Source: Planctomycetota bacterium (GTDB lineage Bacteria > Planctomycetota > Planctomycetia > Pirellulales > UBA7805). From it: DNA of 16,474 nucleotides. The DNA lies in assembly GCA_014237955.1 (NCBI GenBank), contig JABABY010000020.1, forward strand, positions 1 through 16,474, written 5' to 3'. Position numbers and translations under genes: made by a program. Each line of letters opens with the position of its first letter. The stretch's first letter is position 1. Under the pieces are notes generated by a model, which saw only the letters and a list, made by a program, of their open reading frames with translations, made no database searches and was not told the DNA's origin. Below, piece by piece: positions 1 to 7,890 of this stretch.

Positions 1-1853
1 GTATGATCTCGCACGCCACGATCATTTTCTAACAACAATTGCTCTACAAAACGGGTGTTAATGATTCCCCGATCGCGGGCACGATCGCTTAGCAACGCGC
101 TGCGGAAGACTGTCTGAAAACCTTCTTGTAACCATTGTCGCAATGGAACAGGAAAACCCATTTTTTCGCGATTCAGAATCGACTCCGGCACCAACCGACG
201 CATCGCTTGTTTGACAAGATACTTCTCACTGCCACGACGAATTTTCAACGTCTCCGGAACGCGTGAAGCAAACTCAACCATCTCATGATCCAAAAAGGGA
301 ACACGGCTTTCGATAGAAGCCGCCATGCTCATGCGGTCCTGCTTCATCAGTAGTTCAAGGAGGTAGGTTTTTTGATCTGTATAAAGCAGCTTATCCAATT
401 CGTCGCCCGAATCGCGATTTGTGTACAGTCGTACCGAATCACGATAGGGATCAACATCACAGACATCCCGATAAAAGTCCGCGGTAAATAATTCCGAGTG
501 AATTCGTCGGGGAAAGATGGCGTGAAAATTATCAAAGATAATCTCTTCGGGTCGCTGTGAATGATTGAGAAAGGTATGCGACAGCTTTTTCTTTACCGAA
601 AGTGGAAGAGGCCATTTCCACAGTGTGCGGCGGATACAGGTCTCCCGCACCCAACGCGGTAAACTTTTCTCATAGCGCCCCCCCCAACGGCGATTGAACA
701 GGGTGGCCCAGTAGCGGGAATAGCCGGCAAACAGTTCGTCACTACCTTCTCCCGTGAGAACCACTTTGACGTGATCTTGTGCCAATCGTGCGACATGATA
801 GAGCGCAACACTCGAAGCGTTTCGAATCGGCTTATCCTCGTGCCAGACGAGCAGAGGAATCGAACGAATAAGATCCGCCGCCCCCAATTCGACCTCATGG
901 TGATCTGCACCTATCGTCTTAGCAACCTCACGGGCATAATCAAACTCACTATAGTATTTTGACTCAAATCCGACCGAAAAAGTCATCAGCGGATCGTTCA
1001 TTTGTTTAGCCATGGTCGCAGCGATAGCGCTCGAATCGAGGCCACCGCTTAAGAAAACGCCGAGCGGCACATCGCTCATCAAGCGCATCTGGACCGACTC
1101 TTCAAAAAGATCCGTGAACTGCCGAATAACCGTATCTTCATCGAGACAAGATGTTGCCTCGGCAGGAAGCGGGACATCCCAATAGGACTGAGTGCGGAGT
1201 TGCCCAGCTTCCCAGATCAACCAGTGGCCCGGGAGCAACGTTTGGATGCCTTCAAAGAGCGTCTCTTCTCCCGCCAGATACCCGAACGTCATGAGTTCAG
1301 GAAGGCTGAATCGATTGAGCTTTGCTTCATGGAGATCGGAAGCAAGGATTCCCTTAATTTCTGAGGCGCAGAGGAAAGTGTCTCCTTGAATCGTGTAGTA
1401 AAACGGTTTAATCCCGACTCGATCTCGGGCCGCAAAAAAACGCCGATGCCGCGAATCCCAGATGGCAAAGGCAAACATCCCACTGAAGCGGGTGACGCAC
1501 TCAGGGCCCCATTCCTCGTACGCATGGACAATGGTCTCGGTATCACTATTGGTTTTGTAGCGATGGCCTCGTGCTTCCAGTTCCGTGCGCAATTCTAAAT
1601 GGTTATAAATTTCACCATTGTACGTAATCCATATTGTCTCATCTTCGTTTGCCATCGGCTGGCTGCCACCTGCCAAATCAATAATACTTAGCCGACGATG
1701 ACCGAGTGCCACCTGGGATCCTTCACCGGAAAAAATCTTCTGGCCCTCACCATCGGGGCCACGGTGAACTTGAATATCGGTCATGCGTTGCAGCACTTCC
1801 GCCAGAGGGATTGGCTGCGGTGAATGACTCACAATAGCCGCTATGCCACACAT
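1..1853 (-). CDS. asnB: AsnB-type glutamine-dependent amidotransferase (asparagine synthetase family), 3' end cut by window edge
   Basis: The frame is open for 617 codons from the ATG at 1853 to the left edge. The start is fixed by the family: MCGIAA puts the nucleophilic Cys2 at the N-terminus after Met removal. An AAGGA ribosome site (1861-1865) sits 7 nt upstream. The N-terminal glutaminase domain (about 1-220) shows HRGPDGEG, YNGEIYN near 79-84 and SDTE near 103-106. The synthetase domain has the PP-loop FLSGGLDSS near 268-275, GEGSDELFAGY near 368-378, and a late QDRMSMAASIESRVPFLD block near 505-522. The family hydrolyses glutamine and passes ammonia to an AMP-activated carboxylate. In glycan clusters such paralogues are thought to amidate sugar acids (WbpS in Pseudomonas O-antigen loci), which I infer here from context. 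One oddity is HEDKP, then IRNASSVALY, near 338-352, where the neighbouring paralogue has DEPFGDSSAVPTY. It lies 106 bp downstream of the second asnB-like gene. Confidence 0.93.
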   Translation of the reverse strand, partial: MCGIAAIVSHSPQPIPLAEVLQRMTDIQVHRGPDGEGQKIFSGEGSQVALGHRRLSIIDLAGGSQPMANEDETIWITYNGEIYNHLELRTELEARGHRYKTNSDTETIVHAYEEWGPECVTRFSGMFAFAIWDSRHRRFFAARDRVGIKPFYYTIQGDTFLCASEIKGILASDLHEAKLNRFSLPELMTFGYLAGEETLFEGIQTLLPGHWLIWEAGQLRTQSYWDVPLPAEATSCLDEDTVIRQFTDLFEESVQMRLMSDVPLGVFLSGGLDSSAIAATMAKQMNDPLMTFSVGFESKYYSEFDYAREVAKTIGADHHEVELGAADLIRSIPLLVWHEDKPIRNASSVALYHVARLAQDHVKVVLTGEGSDELFAGYSRYWATLFNRRWGGRYEKSLPRWVRETCIRRTLWKWPLPLSVKKKLSHTFLNHSQRPEEIIFDNFHAIFPRRIHSELFTADFYRDVCDVDPYRDSVRLYTNRDSGDELDKLLYTDQKTYLLELLMKQDRMSMAASIESRVPFLDHEMVEFASRVPETLKIRRGSEKYLVKQAMRRLVPESILNREKMGFPVPLRQWLQEGFQTVFRSALLSDRARDRGIINTRFVEQLLLENDRGVRDH

Positions 1854-1959
1854 CGCATGATCCTTTTACTATCCCAGTACATTTCAATATATTCTAAATG
1901 CGCCATTTCTTGGTTGACTCGCTTTTCCTGGACAGTCCTATGCATGCATTCTTGTGTGG
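1854..1959 (-). other. 106-bp intergenic region between the two asnB-like genes
   Basis: This gap carries the AAGGA ribosome site of the downstream asnB gene (1861-1865), an AT-rich stretch (about 1875-1898) and a 10-bp palindrome ATGCATGCAT at 1940-1949. I see no stem-loop followed by a U-run and no clear promoter pair, so read-through from the upstream gene is the simplest reading. Confidence 0.4.
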
Positions 1960-3849
1960 CTAGCTTGTTGCCGTGATCGCCGGTGACCGATTGTGACAAC
2001 GGCTATGCCACCAGCGCCTGAAAAAAAGATAGCGCCAGAGAATATCGGTCCGATCCCGCACACCGGACCAGTGCTCATTCGCCAAATCACGAATTTCTTG
2101 CATGCGAAATATTCCTGTCTGCAACATTGTTGGATCTTCTAGTGCCTCCTGGAGAGCCGGTTTTAATTCTCCTCGCAACCAATGCTCCATCGGCAAGGAA
2201 AAGCCCCACTTCCGTTGCTTCATGACCGCGTCGGGCAACTGACCGCCAAACGTCTCTTTCAAAATTACCTTGGTCATATCCCCAACAATTTTCCACTCCG
2301 AAGGCAATCTTGCTGCAAGTTCAACCACCCGATAATCCAGAAACGGTGCTCTTAGCTCCAAGGAATGCGCCATGCTCATGCGATCTACTTTGACGCATAT
2401 ATCATCTGGTAGATAATAGTGTAAATCAAAGGAACTATACGGATTCAAACGGTCCGATGTATCAACGTCTTCCATGACACCCCGCAGCGAATTGAAGGTC
2501 GAAAAATCGCCCAGACTCTCTAGAAATTCCGGCGTCAGCAGTTCCCTTGTTTCGTATTCATTGGTACCCACGACAAAATGGCGAAAATGATCCAAACCCA
2601 AAGCCCGAAAATACCGTCTTCCTGGCGCGGTTCTTGGCAGGCAGCGATGTACCCCGGCTCCCAAGCCTCCTAACGTTTTTCTCAAGACTCCCGGAAAATT
2701 CCGTCTTCGTAAAATACGTTGGTAACGCTCGTAACCACCGAAACTTTCGTCGCCACCATCGCCTGCCAGTGCAACGGTGACATGTTGGCGTGTTATTTGC
2801 GAAACATAGTAGGTCGGGACTGCAGAAGAATCACCAAACGGCTCATCAAAAAAATGAACTAACTCATCCAGAACATCAACCGCTGAAGGCCGCACGACCA
2901 ACTCGTGGTGATCGGTGCCAAACCGCTCTGCGACTGCTCGGGCATATTCCCTTTCGCTATATTCTGATTCAGCAAAATCAATATGGAATGTTTTGACTGG
3001 ACTCGAACTGTGTTGTGCCATCAAGGCAACAATGATACTTGAGTCAAGGCCACCGCTGAGAAAAGCGCCCAGCGGCACATCGCTGATCATCCGTCGCCGT
3101 ACCGAGTCATCGACGAGTCGGCGCAATTCCTCACCTGCATCTTCTCGACTTAGAGATCGATCAATCTCTGTGTTAACCTGCCAATAACGATCCATCTCCA
3201 CCGTTTGGCGATCTGCTTCGACAATAAGTCGTCCCGCCGGCGGAAGCTGGTGGACATCTCGATAGATCGTCCAGGGGTGCGGAATATATCCTAATGTAAA
3301 AAAGTGGTAGACCGATTCATGGTTGATGTCACGGCACAGATCTTTACATTCAGTAATACACTTGAGCTCGGAACCAAACACGATACCGTCACTGGTATTT
3401 GCATAATACAGCGGCTTCTGCCCCAAGCGATCGCGCACAATGACCAATCGCCTACGACCCGCATCCCAGAGAGCAATCGCAAACATTCCGTTTAGATGCG
3501 TGACAAAGTCAATCCCATATTCTTCGTAGAGATGAACAATGACTTCGGTATCACCTTCCGTCGCAAAACGGTGTCCACGTCGGATCAAATCACTACGCAA
3601 TTCTTGAAAATTATAAATTTCTCCATTAAACACCGTACAGATTGTTTGATCTTCGTTGAATATCGGCTGGGAACCCGTAACCAAATCAATAATACTCAGC
3701 CGTCGCATCCCCAGACCCAACGCCCCTTTGACAAACATCCCCTGATCATCCGGACCTCGATGGATGATCTGCCGGCACATGCCGTCAATAAGATCCTCAC
3801 CGACTGGCTTTTGCGAGTGAAAGTAATAAGCACCACAGATACCGCACAT
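1960..3849 (-). CDS. asnB: AsnB-type glutamine-dependent amidotransferase (asparagine synthetase family), complete
   Basis: This is a 629-residue protein, normal length for AsnB. It starts MCGICGAYYF, giving Cys2 as the glutaminase nucleophile, so the ATG at 3849 is secure. A GAGGGG ribosome site (3858-3863) lies 8 nt upstream. Glutaminase residues visible are HRGPDDQG at 30-37, FNGEIYN at 74-80 and GDTE at 99-102. The synthetase domain has the PP-loop FLSGGLDSS at 263-271, DEPFGDSSAVPTYYVS at 335-350, AGDGGDESFGGY at 362-373 and VDRMSMAHSLELRAPFLDYR at 488-507. It begins 18 bp after the stop of the ligase-like membrane protein, so the two are probably co-transcribed. Free-asparagine synthesis is possible, but the setting and a second copy next door favour amidation of a carboxylated sugar (inference). 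The family call is very secure; the substrate is not. Confidence 0.95.
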   Translation of the reverse strand: MCGICGAYYFHSQKPVGEDLIDGMCRQIIHRGPDDQGMFVKGALGLGMRRLSIIDLVTGSQPIFNEDQTICTVFNGEIYNFQELRSDLIRRGHRFATEGDTEVIVHLYEEYGIDFVTHLNGMFAIALWDAGRRRLVIVRDRLGQKPLYYANTSDGIVFGSELKCITECKDLCRDINHESVYHFFTLGYIPHPWTIYRDVHQLPPAGRLIVEADRQTVEMDRYWQVNTEIDRSLSREDAGEELRRLVDDSVRRRMISDVPLGAFLSGGLDSSIIVALMAQHSSSPVKTFHIDFAESEYSEREYARAVAERFGTDHHELVVRPSAVDVLDELVHFFDEPFGDSSAVPTYYVSQITRQHVTVALAGDGGDESFGGYERYQRILRRRNFPGVLRKTLGGLGAGVHRCLPRTAPGRRYFRALGLDHFRHFVVGTNEYETRELLTPEFLESLGDFSTFNSLRGVMEDVDTSDRLNPYSSFDLHYYLPDDICVKVDRMSMAHSLELRAPFLDYRVVELAARLPSEWKIVGDMTKVILKETFGGQLPDAVMKQRKWGFSLPMEHWLRGELKPALQEALEDPTMLQTGIFRMQEIRDLANEHWSGVRDRTDILWRYLFFRRWWHSRCHNRSPAITATS

Positions 3850-3867
3850 AATCTATTCCCCTCGTCG

Positions 3868-5268
3868 CTAAACGCCGGAAGCAGCAAGCTCTCGATATAT
3901 TTCCGGATCGCCTTCAGCCGCATCGTCACGCCCAACCATGGCGTCCGGCAGGAGGCCGTAATTGGTCTGGCCATAAAGTTTTGCGTAACAGATCGAAATA
4001 ATGCAAAGCCAGTAACCCCATTCTAAATGCATAAAATCGCCAACCAGACACGTTACCAGCCAACCAGCAAATGCTGAAATCAGACTGGCCCCAAAAAAGC
4101 TAAGTGCCGCATCGCCAAGCCTTTTTCGAAACTTCATGGTTTTAAAAACACAAAATATTGCAGAGAGAATAAATCCCATATGAAAAATTAATCCCTGAAC
4201 GCCCCAGTCCATTGCTTCATTAATGTAGCCTTGATGTACTGATTTATTCAGGTAGGGTATTTTTGCTCTCTCAATATATCCGATGCCCCGCTCATACTTG
4301 AACGTATCACCGCCACTGCCCAGGGGATAGTCCGCAACAATTTGTCTGCCAACTCTCCAAAATGCTTTCCGGGATTCTTTGTTCTCAAATGCAATTCTAT
4401 CGACACCAGACTGACTCGCAGAATCTCCGGAGGCAAACGTGGTCATAAAACGGATGAGGATCTGAGGATTCCCGGCTAAGAGCACAACGGCTAGAGTGCT
4501 AACGGCAAAACCCCGAATGGCAAGTTTACGAGCACGACCAGAGGCAATCAGTGGCAACACCATTCCACCCGCTATAATGCCTAGAAATCCGCCACGACTC
4601 TGTGTCATCAGCAAAATATTCAAACCGAGCAGCGCACTTGCAACTGATATCCATCGCTGGCGACCTTTAAAAAAGATCAAAGACCCAACGACCACCGGCA
4701 ATAGGGCGACCATGATTGAGGACAACTCGTTGGACGCATCGCAGCCAGGACCTCCAAAACCTTCCAGCCTTCCTTGGTCGATACGCAGGCTGCCAAAAAA
4801 TCGACCTTCTAAACCCCAATAGAGTACGCCCAACACAAAACACCAAATGAATATTTTGAAATCCTGACTGGATTGGATGGACTGGACAATGACAAAGTAG
4901 AGCACGATAAATTTCGCCATCTCTATATAAATCGGCCAACTGCCTTCTGGATAATATGCAAAGACCAATTGGACCAGTAGGCCGTTGACTGCAATGAGTA
5001 TTGCAAAGATGGAGGTGCGGGTACGGGCAGGATCTTTACGGAATTCTCGCTCGGATCCAAACATCAGCATAGAGATTAGAAGGACCAAAGCCGCAGTCAG
5101 GCTCCATCGCATCCCCATAGGCAGGGGCGCACCCCAACTCCAGTATTGGGGCTGAGCAAAAAAGTTCAGCATGTAATACGCAATGCCCCAAACTGGTCTC
5201 TCAAAAGCCTTAACAATTAAGAAGGCGGAAATAATAAAATAAAGCGCAATTTCTATGAGGTTAATCAA
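3868..5268 (-). CDS. O-antigen ligase/polymerase-like membrane protein (Wzy_C/WaaL superfamily)
   Basis: This is a 466-residue polytopic membrane protein with about ten or more hydrophobic segments, at roughly 5-20, 58-70, 85-104, 117-130, 139-150, 183-200, 207-220, 226-241, 251-265, 358-375, 390-410 and 418-430. The superfamily pattern is clear: GFGGPGCDASNEL near 170-182, the TQSRGGFLG motif at 222-230, and a large extracytoplasmic loop with PLGSGGDTF near 315-323 and VHQGYINEAMDWGVQGL near 344-360. The loop His (345) corresponds to the conserved His of the O-antigen ligase family. It resembles exosortase-associated O-glycosylation ligases. The start is a TTG: an in-frame TGA lies two codons upstream, and the next Met (33) would remove the first membrane helix. 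An AGGG sits 6 nt before it. Beside an ABC exporter a ligase role is more natural than a Wzy polymerase role, but sequence alone cannot decide. Confidence 0.85.
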   Translation of the reverse strand: MINLIEIALYFIISAFLIVKAFERPVWGIAYYMLNFFAQPQYWSWGAPLPMGMRWSLTAALVLLISMLMFGSEREFRKDPARTRTSIFAILIAVNGLLVQLVFAYYPEGSWPIYIEMAKFIVLYFVIVQSIQSSQDFKIFIWCFVLGVLYWGLEGRFFGSLRIDQGRLEGFGGPGCDASNELSSIMVALLPVVVGSLIFFKGRQRWISVASALLGLNILLMTQSRGGFLGIIAGGMVLPLIASGRARKLAIRGFAVSTLAVVLLAGNPQILIRFMTTFASGDSASQSGVDRIAFENKESRKAFWRVGRQIVADYPLGSGGDTFKYERGIGYIERAKIPYLNKSVHQGYINEAMDWGVQGLIFHMGFILSAIFCVFKTMKFRKRLGDAALSFFGASLISAFAGWLVTCLVGDFMHLEWGYWLCIISICYAKLYGQTNYGLLPDAMVGRDDAAEGDPEIYRELAASGV

Positions 5269-5281
5269 GTTTCACCCTATC

Positions 5282-5560
5282 TCAATATATAGCCTCACCA
5301 AATATATCGACCAACCGAGTGGTCATCTGCCGATATCTGGAGGTCGCCGACACGTAATCCTTCACGCCAAATGGTGAGGAGCTGCTTGAGCATTCACCCG
5401 TCTGGTGAATTGTAAGACCTGAAAGCGTCCCACCCCAGACAAAAATAGACCGACAATCTAAAGTTCCCAAAGCAAATGTAACAAATCCAAGAGACCGTCG
5501 CATCAAAGGGCAAATATTGGTGGCAGTAGAGCTTCTCAGAAAATCACCACCCTTATTTAT
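5282..5560 (-). pseudogene. Orphan 92-codon frame with perfect Shine-Dalgarno but ATA at the start position; possible decayed or non-canonically started small gene
   Basis: An uninterrupted frame runs from ATA (5560-5558) to a TGA at 5284-5282, in the 288-bp gap between the deacetylase and the ligase-like gene. An exact AGGAGG (5565-5570) lies 4 nt before the ATA, and the ATA overlaps the TAA stop of the deacetylase in the arrangement ATAA. No ordinary start lies near that ribosome site; the first in-frame TTG/ATG (5506/5503) has no ribosome site. The translation includes RSIFVWGGTLSGLT, then HQTGECSSSSSPFGVKDY, and ends with the helix-like TRLVDIFGEAIY. I do not recognise a family. It could be a gene that lost its start codon, a gene using ATA, or chance. 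Confidence 0.3.
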
Positions 5561-6609
5561 GTAGCCTCCTGCAATTTAAAAAAGGTATTTCTTCCCACCA
5601 GAGAATATAAAATCCACTGAAGACCTGAGAGGGCAAATTCGAATTCAATTTGACTCATATACTCCGTGTCGATATGCCGCCGGAGAGCCAGCAGTGGTGT
5701 CTGGCTTGTGTTTAATCCACTAATACAAGTGACACCACTACGCACACCAGCATCCTGCAGTGGTTTCCATGCTCGTTTTTCCCAGTAACCAGAAGGGTAA
5801 CAATAATCCGTGGCTTTTTTACCTGTCACCCGCTCAACATGCTCTCGACATGTGCGCGCCTCCTGAAAAATGGTATCTGGGTAATGCACAACATCGTGGT
5901 GTCTATGTGTATGCAATTGCACAGAAATACCGGAATCCGAAAGTGTGCGAATCTCATCGCTGAACATATATCGCCACGTTTCACTCGAAAGGTCGTCCTG
6001 AATATCGACACCCAGCCCCTCGGCAAATTCGGCGATAAAACCTTTCTGGAGCGTTTGATCTTCTGGCAGCTTGAGATATTCTTCTTTGAATCTATTGATG
6101 CAGGCCCGTTTCGCTGCATGGTCCCGAAGCGAACAGGAACTGGCTACCTGACAGAGTCCTGCAGGCGTGGCATCAAAGGATGTTCGGAACACAACATCTT
6201 GAATCAACAAAATATATGTTAGTACTCTTTCCTGCATCGTATTTGAAACAATATAGACCGTTGCCGGACTGCCAAAATCGTTCAACACCGGCACGGCCCT
6301 AGCAGAAAAATTATACATTCCATCGTCAAAAGTCAGAGCAACCTGACGAGGCTTTATTCGCCCTTCAGCATGTTGGCAAATCAAGTCTTCGAGTGGGACA
6401 ATTTGAAAATGTTTTTTTAAAAAAACAAGTCGCTTTCGCAGCGTTTGTGCTGAAACAAAATATGCGGGCAAACGCTCATGCTCGTTTGAAAAACTCACGC
6501 CATGCCATCCCACGATCGTAAAACAGCGGCGGGTCAGAAGTCGCGAAATTGCAAAGAGGCCCGAAAGCTTAAATATCCAAAGCAACACTATTTTAAAATG
6601 CTGTACCAT
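5557..6609 (-). CDS. NodB-domain polysaccharide deacetylase with N-terminal membrane anchor
   Basis: This is a 350-residue carbohydrate esterase family 4 type protein. Motif 1 is ALTFDDG at 91-97, with catalytic and metal Asp95/Asp96. Motif 2 is HTHRHHD at 233-239 (metal His233 and His237), and motif 3 is CYPSGYW at 270-276. A hydrophobic stretch at about 6-25 suggests a membrane anchor or uncleaved signal, so the enzyme may act at or outside the inner membrane. These enzymes remove N- or O-acetyl groups from glycans, which fits a cluster that appears to build amino sugars. Motifs 1 and 2 are about 137 residues apart, clearly more than in compact NodB domains, so an extra segment (about 125-215) is present. 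There is no strong ribosome site before the ATG. The upstream glycosyltransferase ends 72 bp earlier, and that gap holds nothing I can name. Confidence 0.88.
   Translation of the reverse strand: MVQHFKIVLLWIFKLSGLFAISRLLTRRCFTIVGWHGVSFSNEHERLPAYFVSAQTLRKRLVFLKKHFQIVPLEDLICQHAEGRIKPRQVALTFDDGMYNFSARAVPVLNDFGSPATVYIVSNTMQERVLTYILLIQDVVFRTSFDATPAGLCQVASSCSLRDHAAKRACINRFKEEYLKLPEDQTLQKGFIAEFAEGLGVDIQDDLSSETWRYMFSDEIRTLSDSGISVQLHTHRHHDVVHYPDTIFQEARTCREHVERVTGKKATDYCYPSGYWEKRAWKPLQDAGVRSGVTCISGLNTSQTPLLALRRHIDTEYMSQIEFEFALSGLQWILYSLVGRNTFFKLQEAT
5565..5570 (-). promoter_or_regulatory. Shine-Dalgarno AGGAGG at the 3' end of the deacetylase gene
   Basis: A six-base perfect match to the anti-SD core lies inside the last codons of the deacetylase gene, 4 nt before an ATA that opens a 92-codon frame. 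No ATG, GTG or TTG lies in that frame at a usable distance. The out-of-frame GTGs just downstream meet a stop within a few codons. Confidence 0.45.
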
Positions 6610-6681
6610 GAATGCTGGGCTTGGTTTGTTTCTGAAATAGTCGTTGGGTTGCGATGTTGGTTCTATGCAGCCTTCGGCCCG

Positions 6682-7890
6682 CTAAGATGGATTCGCTATT
6701 TTTTCTTGAATGAGTCCAAACAAGTGCTCGCTACGGACTTGCCAGCTATTCTGCCTCGCATACTCACGACGACGAAGACGATCTTCTTCACTTTGTTCCA
6801 TTAATGCTTTACCGATTGCATCGACCGCCTCCGCTGGATTGGCTACGAAGCGTACTAATCTTTGTGCCTCTGGATCCTCCGCCATTGCTCTAAGGGGTGT
6901 GCCTACAATTGGCAAGCCTGCAGCCGAGTACTCCGAAAGTTTCAGTGGCGAGGAAAATTCCGGATGCCCGCCACGTCGGTAATTGAGAAGCCCCACATCA
7001 AGATGCGCCAAAAACTGTGGGACACGCTCAGGGGGTTGTCGGTCTACAAAATGGACATTTTTGCGACGACGAAGCCGCTCGAGTAGGTTTGTATCTTCCT
7101 CCCGCATGATTCCAGTTTTGCCACCAATAATGACCTGCCACTCTAAATTCTCAGAAATTGTTTCAAACCAATCAAAGGCGACCTTTGAATTGAGCGACCC
7201 AATGTACCCGATCCGCGGATGCTTGATCCCTTTGAGTTCATCTGGTTCCGCCAAATTCTCACGGTACCAATCAAATTGCACGGCGTTTGGAAAAATTTGT
7301 ACATCATCCCGGGGAATTGCTTCTGCCTGAGCAGACGTGCCAGCCAGTACAATATCTGCCTCTCGACAAAGGCGCTGGAATTGATCTTGTACGAGGAGCC
7401 CTCGGGAGTCGGCGTGGTAATACTCTTTTACCAAATCAAACATGTGATAAATAAGAACATCTGGCTGCAAGACCCTCGCATAATCCACCAGTTGGGGCTC
7501 CCAAAGGTATAAAACCAAAGGAGTCGCTTTATTCCGGACAACTTTACGCAGTATTTTGCGGCCCTTCATTTTGACAACGGACCTGTTCCAGCCTCCCGGC
7601 TTCGCTCGAAATGCTAGAGACTTGGGCAATTGCAAGACCCCGAGACTATCCTGTTCTTTTATATAACGAGAAGAAAAGAACCTCTCATCACGAGGTTGCG
7701 CCCTTCTGTACCACCCGCGCGGTTCTTGAACGTACAGTACCGAACACCAATCTTTCATCGCCCACATCATGTGCTGACGATTCATCCATTGATCGTACCA
7801 CCCGTCCTGGGTAATGCCGACAACGTTTATGGGAGAGATCGATCCCCGGGGACTATCATACCGCTGTGCCTTACCTTGAAATGCATCCAT
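6682..7890 (-). CDS. GT4-like glycosyltransferase (GT-B fold)
   Basis: This is a 402-residue cytoplasmic protein without membrane helices. The C-terminal Rossmann half shows the GT4 pattern: FPNAVQF at 200-206, a hinge-like RIGYIGSL at 226-233, HVDRQPPERV-type strand and turn near 280-290 (here FVDRQPPERV), and the donor-binding block SPLKLSEYSAAGLPIVGTPL at 314-333, with Glu320 at the conserved Glu position. The N-terminal half, acceptor side, begins near residue 22 (VVGITQDGWYDQ) and is less conserved. It would transfer a sugar from a nucleotide donor to the growing chain; donor and acceptor cannot be read from sequence. Its ATG directly abuts the TAG of the aminotransferase gene (zero spacing), so translation is probably coupled, and no strong ribosome site is seen. 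It is the only glycosyltransferase in the window, so others must lie outside. Confidence 0.88.
   Translation of the reverse strand: MDAFQGKAQRYDSPRGSISPINVVGITQDGWYDQWMNRQHMMWAMKDWCSVLYVQEPRGWYRRAQPRDERFFSSRYIKEQDSLGVLQLPKSLAFRAKPGGWNRSVVKMKGRKILRKVVRNKATPLVLYLWEPQLVDYARVLQPDVLIYHMFDLVKEYYHADSRGLLVQDQFQRLCREADIVLAGTSAQAEAIPRDDVQIFPNAVQFDWYRENLAEPDELKGIKHPRIGYIGSLNSKVAFDWFETISENLEWQVIIGGKTGIMREEDTNLLERLRRRKNVHFVDRQPPERVPQFLAHLDVGLLNYRRGGHPEFSSPLKLSEYSAAGLPIVGTPLRAMAEDPEAQRLVRFVANPAEAVDAIGKALMEQSEEDRLRRREYARQNSWQVRSEHLFGLIQEKIANPS

Noticed and set aside
1841..1906. 21-codon frame overlapping the start of the left asnB gene
   Set aside because: It has only a weak ribosome site, and the asnB gene has its own AAGGA; most likely chance.
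1940..1949. Palindrome ATGCATGCAT between the asnB genes as an operator
   Set aside because: A single short palindrome of simple repeat content with no promoter elements around it; insufficient evidence.
1030..3090. Near-identical DNA in the two asnB genes around the PP-loop (about 1040-1080 and 3045-3085) as a repeat or recombination tract
   Set aside because: The similarity is limited to codons of the conserved FLSGGLDSS/SDVPLG motif and drops quickly outside it.
3496..4026. 176-codon plus-strand frame across the asnB/ligase junction
   Set aside because: It lies antisense to two well-supported genes, has no recognisable domain and no ribosome site; it is a shadow of minus-strand coding bias.
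5839..6222. 127-codon plus-strand frame inside the deacetylase gene
   Set aside because: It is fully antisense to conserved NodB motifs and its translation is not protein-like.
6610..6681. GGCCGAAGGCT hairpin-like sequence after the glycosyltransferase stop as a terminator
   Set aside because: The stem is only three to four base pairs and no T-run follows on the transcribed strand.
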